Positions 18,416 to 28,049 of a stretch of 64,000 bases of DNA are shown here, in pieces. The notes below the pieces were generated by a model that did not search any database, was not told where the DNA came from, and worked only from the letters and a program-made list of their open reading frames with translations. Positions within the stretch are counted from its first letter, which is position 1. Each line of letters starts with the position of its first letter. The stretch is from an uncultured Bacilli bacterium (GTDB lineage: Bacteria > Bacillota_I > Bacilli_A > RF39 > UBA660): the NCBI GenBank assembly GCA_934095825.1, contig CAKOKQ010000004.1:62001-126000 (forward strand), written 5' to 3'. The position numbers and the translations under genes were made by a program.

Positions 18416-18433
18416 AAAAGCATTTCTTTTTTT
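18406..18433 (+). terminator. Terminator after the thioredoxin-like gene
   Basis: Stem GAAATG/CATTTC (18406-18411 with 18421-18426) then TTTTTTT; it includes the stop codon of the gene. Confidence 0.75.
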
Positions 18434-18471
18434 AGTAATCTTTATTATAATACTAGCTAGTGGGTGATTTT

Positions 18472-19752
18472 ATGGATAAGGTTAGTCTTTTGCCGGCCGA
18501 TATGTATACAGTAGTTAGTAAGACTATTTTAAACTTAGAAGACCGAGATAACTTAATAATGTTATATGAACCAATTATGGGACCTTTAGCCGTAAGTCTC
18601 TATTTAACTTTATGGCGTGATTTAAAAAATAATAGTTTTAAAAGTGAAGAGTATAATCATCATCACTTAATGTGTTTAATGAAATTGGATTTAAAAAGTA
18701 TTAAAGAAGCTAGATGTGCCTTAGAATCCCTAGGACTTTTAAAGACTTATGTAAAACAAGGGGATATTTATAGTTATGTTTATGAACTATATAGTCCTAT
18801 GAGTCCAAGAGAATTTTTAAATCACCCTGTATTAAATGTTGTTTTATATAATAATATTGGTAAGATGGAATATGATGCCATAAAGAAATCTTATGAAAAA
18901 AAGAGTATGCCTTTAAGTGAATATGAAGATATAACTAGTAGTCTTAATATGACTTTTGCTTCTTCTAATGTTTTACCAGAAGTTGATGCAACTGAACGAG
19001 TTAAACAAAATGTCCAAGCTAAAAATGTTATTGATTTTGATATGCTAATAGCTAGTATTCCAAAAGATATTTTAAATGAAAAAGCTTTTAATAAAAGAAC
19101 CAGAGAGCTGATTGAAAATTTGGCTTTTGTTTATAATTTAGATACTATAAAATTTAGTGAAATTATAAAAAATGTTATTAATGAACGCGGTTTTATTGTG
19201 GCTGAAGAGTTAAGAAAACTAGCCCGAAATTATTATACATATCATAATAATGGTAAATTACCAACACTGGTGTATAAAGAAGAAAAGACTGGTATTTTAG
19301 AAAATATGAGTAAGCGTGATAAGATTATTTATGTTTTTGAAAATACGAAACCTTATGATTTTTTAAAGAGTAAGTATCACGGGGTAACCCCAACTAATCG
19401 GGATTTAAAACTTCTAGAAAACCTTTGTTGTGATTTAAATTTAAAACCTGCGGTAGTCAATGTTTTAATTGATTATGTATTAAAGAAAAATGATAATAAA
19501 TTAAATAAAAACTTCGTTGAAACCATCGCTGGTCAGTGGGTAAGAAGTGGCATTAAGACGGCTAGAGAAGCGATGAGTTTAGCGGAAAAAGAGCAAAAAA
19601 AATTGATTGCTAAAGCTCCAACCAATATAAAAACTCCCGAGGATGTTCCCGTCTGGTTTAAAACTGAGATTAAAAGAAATGAGGCTACCTTAGAAGAGCA
19701 AAAAGAATTAGAAGAATTAATGAAAGGAACCTACTATGACAGTAGTAAATAA
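18472..19752 (+). CDS. dnaB: Replication initiation and helicase-loading protein DnaB (DnaD/DnaB_2 family)
   Basis: 426 residues. It is the Firmicutes primosome protein DnaB, not the replicative helicase. The N-terminal winged-helix region begins LLPADMYTVVSKTILN and the DnaB_2/DnaD-like C-terminal domain includes PTNRDLKLLENLCCDLNL and a later WVRSGIKTAREAM (the YxxxIxxxW-type motif region). It works with DnaD and DnaI to place the helicase at oriC or at stalled forks. The ATG at 18472 follows GGGTGA. The stop overlaps the start of dnaI by 17 bases. A TATAAT lies at 18446-18451. In Bacillus the dnaB-dnaI order is the same. Confidence 0.88.
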   Translation: MDKVSLLPADMYTVVSKTILNLEDRDNLIMLYEPIMGPLAVSLYLTLWRDLKNNSFKSEEYNHHHLMCLMKLDLKSIKEARCALESLGLLKTYVKQGDIYSYVYELYSPMSPREFLNHPVLNVVLYNNIGKMEYDAIKKSYEKKSMPLSEYEDITSSLNMTFASSNVLPEVDATERVKQNVQAKNVIDFDMLIASIPKDILNEKAFNKRTRELIENLAFVYNLDTIKFSEIIKNVINERGFIVAEELRKLARNYYTYHNNGKLPTLVYKEEKTGILENMSKRDKIIYVFENTKPYDFLKSKYHGVTPTNRDLKLLENLCCDLNLKPAVVNVLIDYVLKKNDNKLNKNFVETIAGQWVRSGIKTAREAMSLAEKEQKKLIAKAPTNIKTPEDVPVWFKTEIKRNEATLEEQKELEELMKGTYYDSSK

Positions 19753-20611
19753 AACGAGATTAATTGAAAATAGTCTGAAAGATAATTATATAAGAGCGTG
19801 TCGTAACCTAGAATTTCAAAAGTTAGTAGCTAGTTTAGAATTGACTGATAAAGAGGCTATGAATTATACTTCAAAGTTAGAAGAATATTTACAAGAAGAA
19901 AGTAATTGTAAGAATTGTCATGGCTTATATGAATGCCAAAATAAGATAAGAGGTTATACCAATTATCCTCAAAAATATAATAATCATTTAATGTTTTCTA
20001 CCGAGGCTTGCTATTTTAAATTACAAGAATTTAAGAAGATAAAGGCCAGTATTAATGCCACTAAAGAATTAGAAACATCTTCTTTAAAAACAATTGATAC
20101 CACTGATAAAAATCGTTATATACTAATAAAATGGGTTACTAATTTTATTAAAGAATATGATTATGGTAAAAATATGAAGGGCCTATATTTGCATGGCAAC
20201 TTTGGGTGTGGAAAAACTTATATTTTAAGTGCGTGTTTTAATGAAATGCGAAAGCGCGGTTTTACGACAAAAATTGTGTATTTACCAGATTTACTTCGAA
20301 CTATCAAGGGTGATTTTGAAGCCATGAACGATATTATGGACGAATTATGTAGGGTTGATTTATTGTTAATTGATGATATTGGGGCGGAAAAAGTAACCGA
20401 TTGGGGTCGAGATGAAATTTTAGGAACCATTTTACAATCGAGAATGAACGAACATAAAACCACCTTCTTTACCTCAAATTTTACAATTAGAGAATTAGAA
20501 GAACACCTTTCCAATAAGGGCATAGATAAAGTAAAAGCAAATAGAATAATTGAACGCATTAAACAGCTAACCTTAGATATGGAAATGTTAGGGGCAAATA
20601 TGCGCAAATAA
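19736..20611 (+). CDS. dnaI: Primosomal helicase loader DnaI
   Basis: 291 residues. AAA+ ATPase that loads the replicative helicase onto DNA. The N-terminal domain carries a Cys motif (NCKNCHGLYEC, about residues 58-68) like the zinc-binding domain of DnaI; the ATPase core has Walker A HGNFGCGKTY near 156-165, Walker B LLLIDDIGAE near 205 and the sensor FFTSNF near 242. Its start is buried in the end of dnaB with AAAGGA just upstream, so the two are translationally coupled, matching their joint function. Confidence 0.93.
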   Translation: MTVVNKTRLIENSLKDNYIRACRNLEFQKLVASLELTDKEAMNYTSKLEEYLQEESNCKNCHGLYECQNKIRGYTNYPQKYNNHLMFSTEACYFKLQEFKKIKASINATKELETSSLKTIDTTDKNRYILIKWVTNFIKEYDYGKNMKGLYLHGNFGCGKTYILSACFNEMRKRGFTTKIVYLPDLLRTIKGDFEAMNDIMDELCRVDLLLIDDIGAEKVTDWGRDEILGTILQSRMNEHKTTFFTSNFTIRELEEHLSNKGIDKVKANRIIERIKQLTLDMEMLGANMRK

Positions 20612-20715
20612 GTCTATAAATTTTTAAAAATAAATAAGAATTAAGGATAAAAGCAAGAATTAACCTTAAAAATATAAATAAAATTAAAAAATTATAGAAA
20701 GAAAACATATAAGTT

Positions 20716-20744
20716 TTGACTATCGCTTTTAAGCAGTATATAAT
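20716..20744 (+). promoter_or_regulatory. Promoter of uppS-cdsA-rseP
   Basis: TTGACT (20716-20721), 17-base spacer, TATAAT (20739-20744), then AGGAGG and the uppS start. The best sigma-A match in this half of the window. Confidence 0.85.
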
Positions 20745-20761
20745 TATTATTAGGAGGAAAA

Positions 20762-21469
20762 ATGGAAGAAATAAAAATACCTAACCATGTGGCCATAATT
20801 TTAGATGGTAATAGAAGATGGGCTAAAAAACATCTTTTACCCAAACTAGAAGGTCATAGGCGCGGTTTTAGTAATATAAAAAAGATGGCTGATTATATTT
20901 TAAGAAAAGGAGTTAAATATTTATCAGTCTATTGTTTTTCAACAGAAAACTTTAAAAGAGAAGCTAGTGAAGTTGATTATTTAATGAATTTGTTTGTTAA
21001 TGAATTTAAAGATTCTTGTAAAGAACTAAAAGAAAATAATATTAAAGTAGTTTTTAGTGGCCGAAGAAATCCTTTAAAAGAAGAAGTACTAGAAGCTATG
21101 GACTATTTAAAAAATGAAACTAGGGATTGTACTGGGGGTATTTTAAATATTTGTCTTAATTACGGCGGTCAAACCGAGATAGTTGATGCAACTAAAAAAA
21201 TACTTCAGGATGTAAATGCGGGTAAGTTAAAAGAGAAAGATTTAACACCGCAAATCTTTGAAAAATATTTATATCAAGATTTACCACCAGTAGATTTAAT
21301 GATTAGAACTGGGGGCGATGTGCGCGTAAGCAACTTTCTTTTATGGCAAATAGCTTATGCCGAAATGTATTTTCCCAATTGTTATTGGCCCGATTTTGAT
21401 AAAAAAGAGTTTGACCGCGCCATAGAAGCATATAATGGTAGAGAAAGACGATTTGGAGGTGGAAAGTAG
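20762..21469 (+). CDS. uppS: Undecaprenyl diphosphate synthase
   Basis: 235 residues. Adds eight isopentenyl units in cis to farnesyl diphosphate, making the C55 lipid carrier for peptidoglycan and other wall polymers. Motifs in order: AIILDGNRRWAKK with the catalytic Asp at about 15, the HRRGF substrate loop, LSVYCFSTENFKR near 57-69, and the C-terminal LMIRTGGDVRVSNFLLWQ then YAEMYF. AGGAGG precedes the ATG. It overlaps the next gene by one base (TAGTG), so uppS, cdsA and rseP form an envelope-lipid operon as in many Firmicutes. Confidence 0.96.
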   Translation: MEEIKIPNHVAIILDGNRRWAKKHLLPKLEGHRRGFSNIKKMADYILRKGVKYLSVYCFSTENFKREASEVDYLMNLFVNEFKDSCKELKENNIKVVFSGRRNPLKEEVLEAMDYLKNETRDCTGGILNICLNYGGQTEIVDATKKILQDVNAGKLKEKDLTPQIFEKYLYQDLPPVDLMIRTGGDVRVSNFLLWQIAYAEMYFPNCYWPDFDKKEFDRAIEAYNGRERRFGGGK

Positions 21470-22254
21470 TGAAAAACCGCATTATTAGTGGGGCGATAAT
21501 TACTTTAATCTTTTGTTTAGGTTTCTTTCTAGGACCAGTTGCTTTTAAAATTTTAATAGGAGCCGTAGCTATTTTGGCTTATAAAGAAATTATTACTTTA
21601 CCTAAAGTTAAGGATAAATTAAGCCTACCCATTATTATTTTGGGACTTATTAGTTTTATGGCTTTAATTTATATTGTAAATGATGGTTATGCCTTGTATT
21701 TAGGAGTATCTTATCAGACTATGGCTTTCTTATTATTTGCTATGGTAATACCTACAATCTTTAGTAAAAAATATGATACTGAAACAGCCCTTTTTATGTT
21801 TACCTTATTATTTTTACTAGGTATGGCTTTAAATTCAATGGTGATGTTAGATAGTATCAATAAATGGGTTTTACTATATGTTATAGCTGTTATTTGTGCA
21901 ACCGATGTCTTTGCTTTATTTATTGGCAGTTACATTGGAACCCATAAATTATCTAGCATAAGTCCTCATAAAACCATAGAAGGGTCTTTAGGAGGTATTA
22001 TATGTGCAAGTATTATTGGAACATTTTATTATTTAGCTGTTATTGGTAATACTAGTGTATTAAGAATAGTGGTTATGAGTATACTTATAAGTGTCTTTGG
22101 GCAGATTGGAGATTTATTCTTTAGTAAAATTAAAAGAGAAAATAAGCTAAAAGATTATTCTAATCTTATTAAAGGCCACGGTGGTATCTTAGATAGAATA
22201 GATAGTTTGGTTTTTGGGGTTTTATTATATACATTGTTATGTACAATATTATAA
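21469..22254 (+). CDS. cdsA: Phosphatidate cytidylyltransferase
   Basis: 261 residues, multi-pass membrane protein. Makes CDP-diacylglycerol from phosphatidate and CTP, the precursor of phosphatidylglycerol and cardiolipin. The CTP-transferase signature is complete near the C-terminus: SPHKTIEGSLGG, then GQIGDLFFSKIKR and KGHGGILDRIDSL. It starts with GTG at 21469, which shares a G with the uppS stop; GGAGGTGG lies upstream. rseP follows after 24 bases. Confidence 0.95.
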   Translation: MKNRIISGAIITLIFCLGFFLGPVAFKILIGAVAILAYKEIITLPKVKDKLSLPIIILGLISFMALIYIVNDGYALYLGVSYQTMAFLLFAMVIPTIFSKKYDTETALFMFTLLFLLGMALNSMVMLDSINKWVLLYVIAVICATDVFALFIGSYIGTHKLSSISPHKTIEGSLGGIICASIIGTFYYLAVIGNTSVLRIVVMSILISVFGQIGDLFFSKIKRENKLKDYSNLIKGHGGILDRIDSLVFGVLLYTLLCTIL

Positions 22255-22278
22255 ATAAAAATAGAAAAGAGAGTATTT

Positions 22279-23331
22279 ATGTGGTTGATTAGTATTATAG
22301 TATTAATTCTAATGTTGGGGATTTTGGTTTTACTTCATGAATTTGGGCATTTTATTGTGGCTAGATTATGTGGAGTTCATGTTTATGAATTTTCGGTTGG
22401 GATGGGACCATTAATTCTAAAACATATTTCTAAAAAGAGTGGTATTCAATATTCCATTAGAGCTTTACCTATTGGTGGTTATGTGCAGCTAGCAGGGGAA
22501 GTCATGGAAGATGATGATAAGATTCCTAAAGAAAAATTAATGTGTAATAAACCTTGGTGGCAAAGAATTTTGATTCTAAGTGCGGGGGTCATTATGAATT
22601 TTATTACCGCCTTTGTTTTATTGTTTGCTATTGGCGTAATTTATGGCTCAACTAGTACAACGCCCAAAATTAATACCGTTCAAGAAAATTCCGCTTATAG
22701 TGAAGCAGGAGGGCGCAATGGTGATGTCATTTTAAGTATTGATGGTAAGAAGACAAAAACTTGGGACCGAGCACAAGTCTTATTGACTTTAGATAATAAA
22801 AAAGAATATTATAGTATTGAAGTTAAACATGAAGATAATACAACCGAGACCCTAAAAGTTACACCAAAAGAAACAACTGATGAAAATGGTAATAAAACCC
22901 GTGTGTTTGGCGTTACCATTTATCAGGAAACATATCATGGTATTGGTCATGCCATTTCCTATGCCGCTAGCAAATTTGAAAGCATTTATCAATCAATGTT
23001 TACCATAATTTATGGCTTATTTACGGGTCGTTTATCAATGAATTCGTTATCAGGACCCGTTGGTATGTATAACATTGTTAATCAGTCCCTAGCCTTAGGA
23101 CTAGCGCAAATTCTTTATTTGACCGCTTATATTTCCATCAATTTAGGCTTCATGAACTTCTTACCATTCCCAGCTTTTGATGGCGGGCATATCGTATTTG
23201 TTCTAATTGAGAAGATAAGAGGTAAGAGAGTAGATGCTAATATTGAAGGTTGGTTTCATACTGTTGGTTTTATCCTTTTAATGCTTCTAATGATATTTAT
23301 TACTATTAAAGATATAATTGGTTTATTCTAG
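22279..23331 (+). CDS. rseP: Site-2 protease RseP/RasP (membrane zinc metalloprotease)
   Basis: 350 residues. Intramembrane protease that cleaves anti-sigma factors and left-over signal peptides. The zinc motif HEFGH is near residue 20 in the first membrane helix, the GxxxG-type region follows, a PDZ domain lies at about 115-205 (AGGRNGDVILSIDGKK), and the second zinc ligand is in NFLPFPAFDGGHIVF near 297. The conserved NPDG motif of the family reads PFPAFDGG here, keeping the Asp. Its place after uppS-cdsA is the usual one. Confidence 0.95.
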   Translation: MWLISIIVLILMLGILVLLHEFGHFIVARLCGVHVYEFSVGMGPLILKHISKKSGIQYSIRALPIGGYVQLAGEVMEDDDKIPKEKLMCNKPWWQRILILSAGVIMNFITAFVLLFAIGVIYGSTSTTPKINTVQENSAYSEAGGRNGDVILSIDGKKTKTWDRAQVLLTLDNKKEYYSIEVKHEDNTTETLKVTPKETTDENGNKTRVFGVTIYQETYHGIGHAISYAASKFESIYQSMFTIIYGLFTGRLSMNSLSGPVGMYNIVNQSLALGLAQILYLTAYISINLGFMNFLPFPAFDGGHIVFVLIEKIRGKRVDANIEGWFHTVGFILLMLLMIFITIKDIIGLF

Positions 23332-23462
23332 TTATATCTTTTTTTCTTACCTTTAAATTAGTAAAAAACTTAATAATCAAAACTATTAATTACTTTTTAA
23401 AGATTAATTTTTATCCTTTTTTAGGAGTTTTATTGTATAATAAGTGATTATTGGAGATTGTT

Positions 23463-25559
23463 ATGACTAGTGATGAATTATATAATAAATATTTAGAAGA
23501 AGAATTTAGAGAGCAAGACGGAACATATTATTGTAATCCTAAAACTAATGAAGTCTTTTTGGATAGCCAAATAGTTGATAACTTGATTTATTATGATTTA
23601 TATCATGTTTTTGCAAGGGTAAATCGTTATGGTTATTCTGATCGTTTTATTTATGATATAAAAGGAAATCCCATCTATTTAAAATTTTCCAACTTTTTTA
23701 ATCCCATTTGTGGTTTAAAAGGTTATTATGTTATGCAAGATAGAAAGGACGGGTCTTGTTATTACTTATATGATTGTGATGATAATCTAATATTTAGTTA
23801 TAAAAGTGATGAAGTAAACTATGGATATCCAACCCTTTATAAATATCATCATGTTATTTCCTTAAAAGATGGTGGTGATTATATTATCCATGAAGAACCT
23901 CTTAAAGACGAAGAAACCGTTCTTAAAATTTCTAAAAATAATATGGAAGAAATAAAGACAGTTTTTACAAAATTTGCTATTTCCAATTCTTTTGCTGGGG
24001 AGTTAGAAAGTAAAAATAATCTATGGGAGATTAATTATAATGATTATTTTCTAGTACTAAAGGCCAAATTTTTAGATGGGGATATTATGCCAATACTAGT
24101 GGTTAATAAATCTAGGGAAAATAATTGTTCAAAAATTCTTGCTTATAATCCGGCAGGTTTAGAAACGCAATTTAATAAAGAGAGATGTTTGATTAGAGAT
24201 AAAAGTTTAATTTATTTTGATAATAATGGTCAAGTAATAAATGAATTTTTTAGGGCCGACTATAAAAATTGGCTTAACATTGATAAAACGCTGGCTGCTT
24301 TAATCAGCGGTGAAAAAATGCAATTAAAATTAAAAAAGAAAAAAATATTTTGTTTTATTAATAATAAAAAATATGAACTTAGTAGTTGCACTTATTGTTC
24401 AGGCCGCTTATTGGTTAAAAATAAAGACGAACTTTATGGTTATTTAGATAGTGAGGGTAAAGAAGTAATTAAACCCCAATTTGAATTAGCCCATGAATTT
24501 TATCGTGGTTATGCTGGAACTGAAGATGGCGATATTGATGTTAATGGCAATCTCTTTAATAAAGAAATTTTAAAAAATTATAGCGAATATAAAAGTGGTC
24601 TTGCTTATTGTCGCAGTTATGATGGTACAATTAATACTAATAACTATATACTTGGCATATCCGCAAGCGATTACAAAAACTTTTTAGTAATAACAAGGTC
24701 TAAAAAAGGAATTTTAAAAGGAAAAGAGCGAATTTTTTATTATATTGATTATAAAACTAAAGAAATTATAAAGACTACTTATCAACCAGTAAGACAGTAT
24801 TATGATTTTATGATTTTTTATATTCATAAAAACTTTTATTGGCAAGAAGGTTATTATCTTTTTGCTAAAAATGACAAAAGTTATATCTGGTTAGCTCATA
24901 AAAGTGATAATTTAGCATTTTTTGATGATTATTTTACTTTAAATGGTAAAACTTATTATGTGGCTGATAGAATAATTGATTTAGGAAAGTTTTCATTAAC
25001 TTGCCGAGTAAAAAAAGATGATAAAAAGTTACTTACTAAAGATGAATTTTTATATTCTAAAAAATATAATAATGATATAGATGTCAAGACTAAAGAAGAT
25101 GAATTAAATAAGCAACTAGCTATTCAAAAAATGCAAGAAACTAAGGCTAAACTTCAAAAAATAGAACAAAAAATTATCGCCTTACAAGAAGAAAGAGAAA
25201 AGTTAATTATCAATATGAGTCGTGAGGCAAAAATTAGAATTGGAGTTCCCTATGACTTTAAAGTAGAGAAAAACGGCGTTAAAAGAATTAATAGTAAATA
25301 TATCTATTCTTTAGAAAAATATGACTTAATGTTTTATGATTTTACGGGATTTGATGTTAGTAATCTGGATTTTTCAGGCACTAACGCCGCAATAAATCCC
25401 CAAACGGTTTATAATAAAGATATGAGTAATGGCAATTTCTGTGATGTTAATTTTTTATCTTATGATTTTTCGAATGTTGATATAAATGGCGCTATTTTTA
25501 ATAATGATTTTATCGTTTGCTATCAAGAAAAAATCCTAGGAAAAAAGTTGATGAAGTGA
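23463..25559 (+). CDS. Large hypothetical protein with a WG-type repeat and pentapeptide-like C-terminus
   Basis: 698 residues, no signal peptide. One clear WG-like repeat sits mid-protein (ELYGYLDSEGKEVIKPQFELA), with weaker beta-rich repeats around it. A coiled coil (about 550-595) precedes a C-terminal stretch with pentapeptide-repeat character (FDVSNLDFSGTN, MSNGNFCDVNF, DFSNVDINGAIF). Such repeats form beta-helices that bind proteins. The ATG at 23463 has GGAG 7 bases upstream; an upstream TTG at 23451 lies too close to this site. A TATAAT at 23436-23441 suggests its own promoter. Function unknown. Confidence 0.7.
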   Translation: MTSDELYNKYLEEEFREQDGTYYCNPKTNEVFLDSQIVDNLIYYDLYHVFARVNRYGYSDRFIYDIKGNPIYLKFSNFFNPICGLKGYYVMQDRKDGSCYYLYDCDDNLIFSYKSDEVNYGYPTLYKYHHVISLKDGGDYIIHEEPLKDEETVLKISKNNMEEIKTVFTKFAISNSFAGELESKNNLWEINYNDYFLVLKAKFLDGDIMPILVVNKSRENNCSKILAYNPAGLETQFNKERCLIRDKSLIYFDNNGQVINEFFRADYKNWLNIDKTLAALISGEKMQLKLKKKKIFCFINNKKYELSSCTYCSGRLLVKNKDELYGYLDSEGKEVIKPQFELAHEFYRGYAGTEDGDIDVNGNLFNKEILKNYSEYKSGLAYCRSYDGTINTNNYILGISASDYKNFLVITRSKKGILKGKERIFYYIDYKTKEIIKTTYQPVRQYYDFMIFYIHKNFYWQEGYYLFAKNDKSYIWLAHKSDNLAFFDDYFTLNGKTYYVADRIIDLGKFSLTCRVKKDDKKLLTKDEFLYSKKYNNDIDVKTKEDELNKQLAIQKMQETKAKLQKIEQKIIALQEEREKLIINMSREAKIRIGVPYDFKVEKNGVKRINSKYIYSLEKYDLMFYDFTGFDVSNLDFSGTNAAINPQTVYNKDMSNGNFCDVNFLSYDFSNVDINGAIFNNDFIVCYQEKILGKKLMK

Positions 25560-25644
25560 TGAAGAAAAGCTTTTAATTTCCAGCTTTTACTAGTATAATT
25601 AAGCAAGAAGAAAAAGGTGCACTTGTGATATTAAGGAGCCAAAA

Positions 25645-26592
25645 ATGAAATTTACTTTAAATAGAATGGTTAGCAACTTACTTAGTATTTATGATAACAT
25701 AAATGTTTCAAAAGATAAAACAAAAGAAAAAGAAGTTATTGAAGAGAAAAAACTAGATATTTTAGTAGAAAAATTTAGAGAATATTTAAAAAAAGATAGC
25801 GAAAGTGCTAAAAAGTATTTAGAATTAATCCAGATTGAATATTTTTTACTAACCGATTTTAATGATGTAATGCAAGATGATTTTGATATCAGTGCCCTTT
25901 ATTATACTTATAATAATATTTCTTATGATGAAGAAATGACCGATGAATATTTTTTTCAAATGAACTATCTAAAAATAATGTTAAGTAAAATAATAAAGAA
26001 TTATCGCGATATAAGATTTTATGACTATACTTTATTTAGAGCTGCCATAAATGAAGATGTTACAGCATTAATTATTGAAGAATTACACCCAGATCTTGAA
26101 CTAGAGAAAAAAGAAGCCCAAAAATATCAGGCTTTGGAGAAAAAATTTAGTAATTTTATTGGTAAAGAGTTAAAATATTCATTAGAATTCTTTTTATATT
26201 TAAAATACTTTTATAAAGAATATGGAAATGATGAGATAGTTAAACAATATGCTAAAGAAAAATTAAGTCGTTTGCAAGAAAATAATAATGAGCTTTATCA
26301 AAAAATTATAGCTTTATTAATTAAATTTTACTACTATTATGGTAGTAATTACCAGTTTACATATCAAAAAGACGGTAATAATGATAATCTAGAAGCAATT
26401 GATTTAATCAATCATATTAAAGAAGCACCAAGTCTTGATTATTTAATTAATAAAATTGGGATTGATTATTATTTTGATATTCTAATAGATAGCGTGTTTA
26501 TTTATAATATAGAGGGATATAATAAATTAGAAGCTTCTTTAACTAAAGAACAAAAGAATGTATTAAAAAGATTGAATAAAGGGATTATATGA
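25645..26592 (+). CDS. Hypothetical helical protein upstream of nagZ
   Basis: 315 residues, acidic, nearly all helical, rich in Tyr, Lys and Glu; no signal peptide or membrane helix and no family recognised. AAGGAG precedes the ATG and a TATAAT at 25594-25599 may be its promoter. The stop overlaps the start of the NagZ-type gene by 4 bases (ATGA), so the two are coupled, but sequence does not show what links them. Confidence 0.6.
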   Translation: MKFTLNRMVSNLLSIYDNINVSKDKTKEKEVIEEKKLDILVEKFREYLKKDSESAKKYLELIQIEYFLLTDFNDVMQDDFDISALYYTYNNISYDEEMTDEYFFQMNYLKIMLSKIIKNYRDIRFYDYTLFRAAINEDVTALIIEELHPDLELEKKEAQKYQALEKKFSNFIGKELKYSLEFFLYLKYFYKEYGNDEIVKQYAKEKLSRLQENNNELYQKIIALLIKFYYYYGSNYQFTYQKDGNNDNLEAIDLINHIKEAPSLDYLINKIGIDYYFDILIDSVFIYNIEGYNKLEASLTKEQKNVLKRLNKGII

Positions 26593-27953
26593 AATTGAAG
26601 AAAAAATATAAAATATTATTAGCTATTATATTAATTTTTATAATTATTACTATCGCTTTGGCTACTACATTAAAGAAAAAAGATTATAAAGAAAATGATA
26701 ACTTATTTACAGAGACTTTAAAAGAAAATGAAGAGAATACAATTGAAGGATTAATTATATATGAGACTTCTGAGAATAGTTATTTATGTGATAAACAAGA
26801 GACAATTTATACCTTGCCTAAACTAGAATATAATGTTAATGATTATGTAAAAATTAGTTATGATACTAAGATAGATAAAAATAAAACTAAACAAGATATT
26901 ACTATTAAAAATATTGAAAAAATAGAAAAAAACTTACAATTAGATAGTTTAAATCAAGATTATTATATTAAAGCTAAGGATTTTGCTGATAAAATGACTT
27001 TAGAAGAGATAGTTGGACAACTTTATATGGTTCATTATAATGCTAATTCTAAAGAAGGAATAAAGAAGTATCATTTAGGGGGATTAGTTTTATTTGGGGA
27101 TGCTTTTAAAAATAAAACTAAAGACGAAGTAATTGCTATGACAAATGCCTTACAAGAACAGGCGACAATTCCTTTATTTTTAGCCGTAGATGAAGAAGGG
27201 GGAACAGTCATTAGAATTAGTAGTAATAAAAATTTATCTGATAAGGCTTTTTTATCCCCAAGGACTTTATATAAACAAGGCGGGTTTGAACTGATTAGAA
27301 GTGATAACATTAAGAAAAATGAATTATTAAAAGAATTAGGACTAAATATTAATTTGGCGCCAGTTCTAGACATTTCTAATGATAAAAATGATTATATTTA
27401 TAGTCGTTCAATTGGCCTTAGTCCCGAGCTTACGGGAGAATTTGCAATAAATATTATTGAAAGTTCCAAGGAAAGTGGCATTACAAATGTCTTAAAACAT
27501 TATCCTGGATATGGTAAAAATAAGGATACTCATAAAAGTAGCTCAATAGATACGAGAACCATAGAAGAAGTAGAAGAAGATTTAATACCTTTTAAAATGG
27601 CAATTGATAAAGGGGCTAGTGCTATTATGATAAGTCATAATACCGTTATCGCAATAGATGAGGATAATCCAGCCTCTATTTCCATAAATAACCATAATTA
27701 TTTAAGAAATACCTTAAACTTTAAGGGCATGATAATTACGGATGCTTTAAATATGGGCGCTACTGCTGATATTAAAGATATGGGAATTAAATCTATTTTA
27801 GCTGGTAATAATATTTTAATAACTAAAAATTTTGCTAGAGATATAGAAGAAATTATCGGTACTGTAAATAATGGGACTTTAAGTGAATATTATTTAAAAG
27901 AACTGGCAATTAAAGTGATTGCTTGGAAAATGCAAATGGGCTTAGTAAAATAG
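26589..27953 (+). CDS. nagZ: Membrane-anchored GH3 beta-N-acetylhexosaminidase (NagZ type)
   Basis: 454 residues. N-terminal membrane anchor (about 7-27) and a spacer of about 110 residues, then a glycoside hydrolase family 3 domain. Key motifs: LVLFGD, AVDEEGGTVIRI near 200, NLAPVLDI near 256, the NagZ His-Asp loop KHYPGYGKNKDTHKSS near 304, and the nucleophile Asp in IITDALNMGA near 382. It should remove terminal N-acetylglucosamine from peptidoglycan fragments outside the cell. Typical lengths of the catalytic part fit; there is no C-terminal GH3 domain. Co-translated with the preceding hypothetical gene. Confidence 0.88.
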   Translation: MKLKKKYKILLAIILIFIIITIALATTLKKKDYKENDNLFTETLKENEENTIEGLIIYETSENSYLCDKQETIYTLPKLEYNVNDYVKISYDTKIDKNKTKQDITIKNIEKIEKNLQLDSLNQDYYIKAKDFADKMTLEEIVGQLYMVHYNANSKEGIKKYHLGGLVLFGDAFKNKTKDEVIAMTNALQEQATIPLFLAVDEEGGTVIRISSNKNLSDKAFLSPRTLYKQGGFELIRSDNIKKNELLKELGLNINLAPVLDISNDKNDYIYSRSIGLSPELTGEFAINIIESSKESGITNVLKHYPGYGKNKDTHKSSSIDTRTIEEVEEDLIPFKMAIDKGASAIMISHNTVIAIDEDNPASISINNHNYLRNTLNFKGMIITDALNMGATADIKDMGIKSILAGNNILITKNFARDIEEIIGTVNNGTLSEYYLKELAIKVIAWKMQMGLVK

Positions 27954-28049
27954 GCTCTTTTTTAATTTTCTTTGTAAAAAATCGAAAAAATGATAGTAAT
28001 ATTTAAAACAATGTGCTAGTATAATCGCTTAGAAAAAGGAAGAGATTTT

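Noticed and set aside
25570..25592. Terminator between the WG-repeat gene and the next gene
   Set aside because: A 7-bp AAAAGCT/AGCTTTT stem exists but is not followed by a T run.
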